From JBOCEF01 sp050586345 (GTDB lineage Bacteria > Pseudomonadota > Alphaproteobacteria > Rhodobacterales > Rhodobacteraceae), in NCBI RefSeq assembly GCF_050586345.1, contig NZ_JBOCEF010000001.1, positions 189,936 through 253,935 on the forward strand: a DNA stretch of 64,000 nucleotides, written 5' to 3'. Below, one piece after another: positions 58,583 through 64,000 of this stretch. The position numbers and the translations under genes are program-made. Positions within the stretch are counted from its first letter, which is position 1; the number at the start of each line of letters is the position of its first letter. A model generated the notes under the pieces. That model was not told the DNA's origin. It did no database searches and saw nothing but the letters and a program-made list of their open reading frames with translations.

Positions 58583-59362
58583 TCAGACCACGCGCTCGAC
58601 CATCATCTTCTTGATCTCGGCGATCGCCTTGGCGGGGTTCAGACCCTTCGGGCAGGTCTTCGCGCAGTTCATGATGGTGTGGCAGCGATACAGGCGGAAC
58701 GGATCCTCGAGGAAGTCCAGACGCTCCTGGGTCGCCTCGTCGCGGCTGTCGATCAGCCAGCGATAGGCGTGCAGCAGCGCGGCCGGGCCGAGGTAGCGGT
58801 CGCCGTTCCACCAGTAGGACGGGCAGGAGGTGGAGCAGGAGGCGCACATCACGCACTCATACAGGCCGTCGAGTTTCTTGCGATCCTCGATGGACTGGCG
58901 CCACTCCTTCTCCGGGGCCTGGGTCTGCGTCTCCAGCCAGGGCATGATCGCGGCATGCTGGGCGTAGAAATGCGTCAGGTCGGGGATGAGGTCCTTGACC
59001 ACCGGCATGTGCGGCAGCGGGTAGATGGCGACGTCGCCGTCGATCTCGTCCAGGCCGTAGATGCAGGCGAGGGTGTTGATCCCGTCGATGTTCATCGCGC
59101 AGGACCCGCAGATCCCCTCGCGGCACGACCGGCGGAAGGTCAGCGTCGGGTCGATCTCGTTCTTGATCTTGATCAGCGCGTCCAGAACCATCGGGCCGCA
59201 CTTGTCCATATCAAGGTAGTAGGTGTCGACGCGCGGGTTCTGGCCGCTGTCGGGATCGTAGCGGTAGATCTTGAAGGCGCGCACGTTGGAGGCGCCCTGC
59301 GGCTTCGGCCAGGTCTTGCCGACCGTCATGCGGGAGTTCTTGGGAAGCTTGAACTCGGCCAT
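58583..59362 (-). CDS. sdhB: Succinate dehydrogenase iron-sulfur subunit
   Basis: Electron-transfer subunit of complex II, 259 residues. The 2Fe-2S ligands are in RRSCREGICGSCAMNIDG and LACI; the 4Fe-4S and 3Fe-4S ligands in CVMCASCSTSCPSYWW and CHTIMNCAKTCPKGLNP. I chose the ATG at 59362 over one at 59395 because AAGGAAACGAG precedes it and the protein then matches known starts. It is the last of sdhCDAB. Confidence 0.96.
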   Translation of the reverse strand: MAEFKLPKNSRMTVGKTWPKPQGASNVRAFKIYRYDPDSGQNPRVDTYYLDMDKCGPMVLDALIKIKNEIDPTLTFRRSCREGICGSCAMNIDGINTLACIYGLDEIDGDVAIYPLPHMPVVKDLIPDLTHFYAQHAAIMPWLETQTQAPEKEWRQSIEDRKKLDGLYECVMCASCSTSCPSYWWNGDRYLGPAALLHAYRWLIDSRDEATQERLDFLEDPFRLYRCHTIMNCAKTCPKGLNPAKAIAEIKKMMVERVV

Positions 59363-59454
59363 GTCTCGTTTCCTTGTCGGGGCCGCCTGGCCCATCCGGG
59401 CGGCGGCGCGTTGCGGTCAGAGGCGGGGGCGGCGCGGGGCCGCCCCTCGGCCGA

Positions 59455-61260
59455 TCAGAAGGTGCGGGCCTTGGGCGCGATCTTCTTGAGGGCGATGCCG
59501 CCCTCGTCCTCGGTGGTCAGCGGGGCCTCGATCACCGGGCGGTAGGTCAGCTCGACGGCATTCCCTTCCACGCGGGCGACCGTGTGGACGCGCCAGTTCT
59601 CGTCGTCGCGCTCGGCGAAGTCCTCGTGCGCATGGGCGCCGCGGGATTCCTTGCGCGCCTCGGCGCCGACGATGGTGGCCAGCGCGTTGGGCATCAGGTT
59701 GCCCAGCTCGAGGCTTTCCATCAGGTCCGAGTTCCAGATCAGCGAGCGGTCGGTGACCTTGATGTCGGGCAGCTTGCCGGCGATCTCGGTCATCTTGGTC
59801 ACGCCCTCGGCCAGCGAGTCCGAGGCGCGGAAGACGGCCGCGTCACTTTGCATGGTCTTCTGCATCTCGAGGCGCAGCTCGGCGGTCGGGATCGCGCCGT
59901 CGGCGTAGCGGACCTTGTCGAAGCGGCCCATGGCCTTGTCGACCTCGGACTGCGGCGCGGTCGGGATGGCGCTGTCGCGGTCCACCACCTTGCCGGCGCG
60001 GATCGCGGCGGCGCGGCCGAAGACCACGAGGTCGATCAGCGAGTTGGAGCCGAGGCGGTTGGCGCCGTGCACCGAGGCGCAGCCGGCCTCGCCCACGGCC
60101 ATCAGGCCGGGGACCACGGCGGTCGGGTCGTCCTCGGTCGGGTTCAGGACCTCGCCCCAGTAGTTGGTGGGGATGCCGCCCATGTTGTAGTGGACGGTCG
60201 GCAGAACCGGGATCGGCTCTTTCGTGACGTCCACGCCCGCGAAGATCTTCGCGGACTCGGAGATGCCGGGCAGGCGCAGGGCCAGCTGCTCGGGCGGCAG
60301 GTGGTTGAGGTGCAGGTGGATGTGATCCCCGCCCTCGCCCACGCCGCGGCCCTCGCGGATCTCCATGGTCATGGAGCGGGAGACGTAGTCGCGCGGCGCG
60401 AGGTCCTTGTAGGTGGGCGCGTAGCGCTCCATGAACCGCTCGCCCTCGGAGTTGGTCAGGTACCCGCCCTCGCCGCGCGCGCCCTCGGTGATCAGGCAGC
60501 CCGAGCCGTAGATGCCGGTCGGGTGGAACTGCACGAACTCCATGTCCTGGAGCGGCAGGCCCGCGCGGGCGACCATGCCGCCGCCGTCGCCGGTGCAGGT
60601 ATGGGCCGAGGTGGCCGAGAAATACGCGCGCCCGTAGCCGCCGGTGGCGAGCACGACCATCTTGGCGTGGAACACGTGGATGGTGCCGTCGTCGAGCTTC
60701 CAGCACACCACGCCCTGGCAGACGCCGTCATCGGACATCAGCAGGTCGATGGCGAAATACTCGATGTAGAACTCGGCGTTGTTCTTCAGCGACTGGCCAT
60801 AGAGCGTGTGCAGGATGGCGTGGCCGGTGCGGTCGGCCGCGGCGCAGGTGCGCTGCACGGGCGGGCCCTCGCCGAACTCGGTGGTGTGGCCGCCGAAGGG
60901 GCGCTGGTAGATCTTGCCTTCCTCGGTGCGCGAGAACGGCACGCCGTAGTGCTCGAGCTCATAGACCGCGGCGGGGGCGGACCGCGCGAGGTATTCCATC
61001 GCGTCGGTGTCGCCCAGCCAGTCCGACCCCTTCACGGTGTCGTACATGTGCCACTGCCAGTTGTCGGGGCCCATGTTGGACAGCGACGCCGCGATGCCGC
61101 CCTGCGCCGCCACGGTGTGGGAGCGGGTGGGGAACACCTTGGTGATGCAGGCGGTGCGCAGGCCCTGTTCGGCCATGCCGAGCGTGGCGCGCAGCCCGGC
61201 GCCGCCGGCGCCGACGACGACCACGTCGTACTTGTGATCGGTGATATCGTAAGAGGCCAT
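59455..61260 (-). CDS. sdhA: Succinate dehydrogenase flavoprotein subunit
   Basis: Catalytic subunit of complex II, 601 residues; oxidises succinate to fumarate. FAD site GAGGAGLRA near residue 17, the covalently flavinylated histidine in SHTVAAQGG, HPTGIYGSGCLITEGARGEGG, and the GLMAVGEAGCASVHGANRLGSNSL segment are present. sdhD lies 93 bp upstream and sdhB 92 bp downstream, and all share the minus strand. Confidence 0.97.
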   Translation of the reverse strand: MASYDITDHKYDVVVVGAGGAGLRATLGMAEQGLRTACITKVFPTRSHTVAAQGGIAASLSNMGPDNWQWHMYDTVKGSDWLGDTDAMEYLARSAPAAVYELEHYGVPFSRTEEGKIYQRPFGGHTTEFGEGPPVQRTCAAADRTGHAILHTLYGQSLKNNAEFYIEYFAIDLLMSDDGVCQGVVCWKLDDGTIHVFHAKMVVLATGGYGRAYFSATSAHTCTGDGGGMVARAGLPLQDMEFVQFHPTGIYGSGCLITEGARGEGGYLTNSEGERFMERYAPTYKDLAPRDYVSRSMTMEIREGRGVGEGGDHIHLHLNHLPPEQLALRLPGISESAKIFAGVDVTKEPIPVLPTVHYNMGGIPTNYWGEVLNPTEDDPTAVVPGLMAVGEAGCASVHGANRLGSNSLIDLVVFGRAAAIRAGKVVDRDSAIPTAPQSEVDKAMGRFDKVRYADGAIPTAELRLEMQKTMQSDAAVFRASDSLAEGVTKMTEIAGKLPDIKVTDRSLIWNSDLMESLELGNLMPNALATIVGAEARKESRGAHAHEDFAERDDENWRVHTVARVEGNAVELTYRPVIEAPLTTEDEGGIALKKIAPKARTF

Positions 61261-61353
61261 GTCCGGCTCCTTCTCTCGGTCAGACCGCGGGGGCGCTGCG
61301 CCGTTTACGCGCGCGCCGCGCCCGCGGATGCATGGGGGACGGCTTCGGCGGGA

Positions 61354-61734
61354 TCAGCCGCCGAAGAAGACCTTGGCCACGCCCAGCACGCCGGTGACGG
61401 CGAAGAGGGTGCAGAGCAGGGTGTTGGCGAGCAGGGACGCCGTGCGGATCGCCGGGGCGTGCACGTAATCCTCGATCACCACCTGCAGGCCCAGGGCCAT
61501 GTGGCGGAAGGCGACGGCGATGAACAGCACCGCGATGATCGCGTGGAACGGGTTCTGGTAGGTCGCCAGCGCCTCTTCATACGAGCCGCCGAGCGACTGG
61601 CCGAAGGGGAACACGAACAGCACGGTCAGCGGCACGAGCGCCACGGCGGTGACGCGCTGCGCCCACCAGTGATGCACGCCTTCCTTGGCGGAGCCGAGGC
61701 CGGTGACGGTGGCGCGGGGGGTCTTGAAGCTCAT
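61354..61734 (-). CDS. sdhD: Succinate dehydrogenase membrane anchor subunit
   Basis: A 126-residue membrane anchor with three helices (VHHWWAQRVTAVALVPLTVLFVF, YQNPFHAIIAVLFIAVAFRHMALGLQVV, LLANTLLCTLFAVTGVLGVAKV). HHWWAQRVTA and AFRHMALGLQVVIEDY (haem-ligand histidine) are typical of alphaproteobacterial SdhD. It is 14 bp after sdhC. Confidence 0.93.
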   Translation of the reverse strand: MSFKTPRATVTGLGSAKEGVHHWWAQRVTAVALVPLTVLFVFPFGQSLGGSYEEALATYQNPFHAIIAVLFIAVAFRHMALGLQVVIEDYVHAPAIRTASLLANTLLCTLFAVTGVLGVAKVFFGG

Positions 61735-61748
61735 GATGTCTCTCCCGC

Positions 61749-62135
61749 TCAGGCGACGATGATCCAGGTCATCAGCGTCAGGGCGCCCGAGGCGACCAGC
61801 GTGATCTGACCGGAGAAGGTGACCTGGTCCATCTTGAAGCCGAGGCCCATGTCCCACCACAGGTGACGGATGCCGTTGCACAGGTGGTAGGCCAGCGCCC
61901 AGGTCGAGCCCATCATGATGATGTGGCCGATGAACGAGGTCATGACCCCGTCGGCGACCGCGAAATACTCGGGGCCCGAGGCGAGCGCGAGCATCCACCA
62001 CGCGGTCAGCATCGCGCCGAGGGCGAGGCCGACGCCGGTGGCGCGGTGCAGGATCGACAGGACCGAGGTGATCTGCGGGCGATACACCTGCAGGTGCGGT
62101 GAGAGGGGGCGATCGCCCCGGTTGACGTCTGCCAT
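61749..62135 (-). CDS. sdhC: Succinate dehydrogenase cytochrome b556 subunit
   Basis: A 128-residue anchor. The family signature RPLSPHLQVYRPQITSVLSI and SILHRATGVGLALG leads into three helices; HLCNGIRHLWWDMG carries the haem-ligand region. AGGGGAAG precedes the ATG. It is the first gene of the sdh operon. The 490-bp region upstream contains a striking array of palindromes. Confidence 0.95.
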   Translation of the reverse strand: MADVNRGDRPLSPHLQVYRPQITSVLSILHRATGVGLALGAMLTAWWMLALASGPEYFAVADGVMTSFIGHIIMMGSTWALAYHLCNGIRHLWWDMGLGFKMDQVTFSGQITLVASGALTLMTWIIVA

Positions 62136-62440
62136 GGTCTTCCCCTGACGGTCGGCGCGGGGGGCGTCCCCAGGGCCGGGGGCGTCCGCGCGGTCAAATC
62201 TTTCGTGTCGCGGCGCGGCGGGTGGGCCGTCGCGCCTGCGGGGCGCCGGATCTCCCTGTCCGGCGACGCGTCCCGGGACATGCCGGGTCAGCGGCCCGGG
62301 GCGTCTGCGCCCGCGGACCGCGCGCCCGTTCAATAGCATCGCGGGCGGGGGCGCCCCAAGCGCCGGGGGCGTGAAAGCGGCGACAGGCCGCGGAAAAGCG
62401 AACCGCGGCGCGGAGCGCGGGGCGCTGCGCCGGGTGTTTT

Positions 62441-62514
62441 GTGATCACGCCCCGACCCGTGTGATCACACTCTGCGGGCCGTGATCACATCGCGCGGTGA
62501 AGCGGCGCTTCACC
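62441..62514 (-). promoter_or_regulatory. Array of four phased palindromes upstream of sdhCDAB
   Basis: GTGATCAC occurs three times, at 62441-62448, 62461-62468 and 62481-62488, exactly 20 bp apart. It is followed by the 19-bp palindrome GGTGAAGCGGCGCTTCACC (62496-62514) whose centre is again 20.5 bp further. The array lies about 310-380 bp upstream of sdhC and just past the mch terminator. It looks like a multi-site operator; the binding protein is unknown. The remainder of the 493-bp gap (62136-62628) holds no gene. Confidence 0.6.
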
Positions 62515-62564
62515 AACAGAATCACTCGGGATTAGCCGGGGGGCGGGACGCGGGCGGGCGCATG

Positions 62565-62601
62565 AAAAAGGGGCGGCGGCCACGCGGCCCCCGCCCCTTC
62601 C
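62565..62601 (-). terminator. Rho-independent terminator of mch
   Basis: On the minus strand AAGGGGCGGGGGCC pairs with GGCCGCCGCCCCTT (one mismatch, loop GCGT) and is followed by TTTTT. It lies 28 bp past the mch stop. Confidence 0.75.
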
Positions 62602-62628
62602 GGCGCCTCGACCCCGAGGGGGCCGGCG

Positions 62629-63681
62629 TCACTTCGGCATCAGCGCCCAGAAGTCGAGGTCGAGCAGCACGCCCGGGGTGTACTTGCCGTCCTCGCCGCG
62701 CAGCGGCTTCGGGGTCGGGTCGTCCTTCACGGCGACGAGGCGCAGGCGGATGGCGCCGACGCCGGGGGCGGGCGTGTCGGCCTTCTCCAGCACCTCGGAC
62801 CAGGCGTAGATCGTGTCGCCCGAGAGGCACGGGGCGACGTGGCTGCCGGCGTTGATCGCCACCATCATCTGCGCGTTGGCGAGGCCGTTGAACGAGAGCG
62901 CCCGGGCCATGGAGATGACGTGGCCGCCATAGATCAGGCGGGTGCCGTCGCCGCGGACCTGGGCGTTGAAATGGACCTTGGCGGTGTTCTGCCACAGGCG
63001 GGTGGCGAGCATGTGCTCGGCCTCTTCCACCGTCACGCCGTCGACATGGTCGATGCGCTCGCCGACCTCGTAATCGCCCCAGCGATGCGGCTCGCCGGCG
63101 GCGGCGAAGTCGTAGTTCTCGAAGGTCAGGCCCTCGGGGATGACCAGATCCTCGACCGGGACGACCTTGGCGAGCTCGGGGAGGACGGTCTCGGGCGCCG
63201 GGGCGTCGACGTTCCGCTTCTTGACCATCACCCAGCGGACCCAGGACAGGACCGGGGTCCCGGACTGGTTCACGGCGGTGGAGCGGACATAGACGACGCC
63301 GGTCTTGCCGTTGGAGTTCTGCTTGAGGCCGATCACCTCGGAGGAGGTGGAGATCGTGTCGCCCGGGTAGACGGGGGCGAGCCATTTCAGCTCGGCATAG
63401 CCGAGGTTCGCGACGGCGTTGAGGGACACGTCGGGGACGGTCTTGCCGAAGGCGATGTGGAAGGCGACGAGGTCTTCCATGGGCGAGCGCGGCAGGCCGG
63501 AGGCGCGGGCGAATTCATCCGACGACCACAGCGCGAAGCGCGCGGGATAGAGCGCGGTGTACATCGCCCGCTCGCCTTCCGTGACGGTGCGGGGGGTGGC
63601 GTGGGTCAGGACCTGGCCGATGGCGAAGTCCTCGAAGAAATTGCCGGGGTTGGTTTTCGCGGCTTTGGAATCTTGCGTCAT
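62629..63681 (-). CDS. mch: Mesaconyl-CoA hydratase (ethylmalonyl-CoA pathway)
   Basis: A 350-residue protein with two MaoC-type hot-dog domains. The N-terminal part has TNPGNFFEDFAIGQVLTHATPRTV, SSDEFARASGLP and FGKTVPDVSLNAVANLGYAE; the C-terminal domain has EEAEHMLATRLWQNTAKVHFN and YGGHVISMARALSFNGLANAQ. This layout and these stretches match mesaconyl-CoA hydratase of Rhodobacter, which hydrates mesaconyl-CoA to beta-methylmalyl-CoA in acetate assimilation. I chose the ATG at 63681; an ATG at 63720 is less likely. The other pathway genes (ccr, meaA, mcd) are not in the window. Confidence 0.9.
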   Translation of the reverse strand: MTQDSKAAKTNPGNFFEDFAIGQVLTHATPRTVTEGERAMYTALYPARFALWSSDEFARASGLPRSPMEDLVAFHIAFGKTVPDVSLNAVANLGYAELKWLAPVYPGDTISTSSEVIGLKQNSNGKTGVVYVRSTAVNQSGTPVLSWVRWVMVKKRNVDAPAPETVLPELAKVVPVEDLVIPEGLTFENYDFAAAGEPHRWGDYEVGERIDHVDGVTVEEAEHMLATRLWQNTAKVHFNAQVRGDGTRLIYGGHVISMARALSFNGLANAQMMVAINAGSHVAPCLSGDTIYAWSEVLEKADTPAPGVGAIRLRLVAVKDDPTPKPLRGEDGKYTPGVLLDLDFWALMPK

Positions 63682-63889
63682 CTGCGGGCCCTCTGGCGAA
63701 ACGATCTTGCGGCGCACCATAGCCGCGGCTGCGGCGGGTGCAAGGGGGCCGGATGTACCAGGGGGCCGCGCGTCGGGCGTGGCGCGCGCGGCGGGCCGGG
63801 CGCCCGCGCGGCGCGGCGGCCGTTCGGCGCGTGGCGGGCGCAGCGGTGGGCAAGCGTCGGTCTGGTAGCGCCGCGCCCCGAATGCGGAT

Positions 63890-64000
63890 GGAGGGGGGTG
63901 TGGGGGGGGGGGGGGGGGGGGGGACCCCCCCCCCCCCCCCCCCCCCCCCCCCGGCCCCCCCCCCCCCCCCCCAACAAAACCCCCCCCCCCCCCCCCCCCC
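63890..64000. other. Homopolymer G/C tracts, probable contig-end artefact
   Basis: About twenty-odd consecutive G are followed by long C runs interrupted by GG and AACAAAA. No genuine coding or structural feature shows this composition; it is characteristic of poor-quality read ends at an assembly boundary. Reading frames across it are meaningless. Confidence 0.85.

Noticed and set aside
63678..63977. Minus-strand ORF covering the end of the window
   Set aside because: Half of it is translated homopolymer (poly-Gly, poly-Pro) from the suspect contig end.

Overview
The window is very GC-rich (about 70% by eye) chromosomal DNA from an alphaproteobacterium, most likely of the order Rhodobacterales. 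The evidence is the gene content: a mesaconyl-CoA hydratase of the ethylmalonyl-CoA pathway, sdhCDAB in that order, a glnK-amtB pair behind a sigma-54 promoter, a 41-residue cysteine-poor ribosomal protein L36, a TIGR02300 'FYDLN acid' protein, a DUF6614 protein, an intracellular PHB depolymerase and EI-Ntr (PtsP). No prophage, transposase, CRISPR array or plasmid gene was seen. The last ~110 bases are long G and C homopolymer runs and look like a low-quality contig end.

Layout. 1-6 kb: end of an amino-acid ABC transporter locus (AapP/BztD-type ATPase), a PhnA-domain protein, lysC (with a likely internal start for a beta subunit), ptsP and a DUF6614 protein. 6-12 kb: an OpgC-like membrane acyltransferase, a DUF599 protein, and the divergent glcDEF glycolate oxidase operon behind a promoter overlapped by a 25-bp palindrome. 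12-15 kb: two overlapping secreted trypsin-like protease genes, then hsp20 with a sigma-32-like promoter and a ROSE-type RNA thermometer. 15-18 kb: an HTH regulator and a hybrid histidine kinase/OmpR-family response regulator pair. 18.5-32.5 kb: the most distinctive region. One LIV-type ABC transporter (livG, livH, livM, livF) lies with an acyl-CoA synthetase, a PaaK-like ligase, a small membrane protein and four paralogous periplasmic binding proteins. 32.6-35 kb: rpmJ, amtB, glnK. 35-41 kb: a class A penicillin-binding protein, a small membrane protein, a YgjP-type metallopeptidase, phaZ and the FYDLN-acid protein. 41.5-43.3 kb: two identical tRNA-Ala(GGC) genes, each with its own promoter and terminator, and an alpha-hydroxy-acid oxidase.

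43.4-49.5 kb (minus strand) is a self-contained iron uptake operon: TonB-dependent siderophore receptor, PiuC-type dioxygenase, exbB, exbD, tonB. 49.7-57.7 kb holds an MFS transporter, a DHFR/RibD-fold protein, zapE, two DUF membrane proteins (DUF6804, DUF2254), an M19 dipeptidase and a periplasmic histidine phosphatase. This stretch also carries two families of dispersed palindromic repeats and a 15-bp minisatellite. 57.6-63.7 kb (minus strand) is sdhCDAB with two small downstream genes, preceded by mch.

The genes describe an aerobic heterotroph that handles organic acids (glycolate, other 2-hydroxy acids, acetyl-CoA assimilation through mesaconyl-CoA, succinate), stores and mobilises PHB, and scavenges ferric siderophores and ammonium. 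The most likely under-described system is the four-binding-protein LIV transporter with two adenylate-forming enzymes. By analogy with p-coumarate-type transporters it may import aromatic or fatty carboxylic acids and activate them to CoA thioesters; this substrate class is inference.
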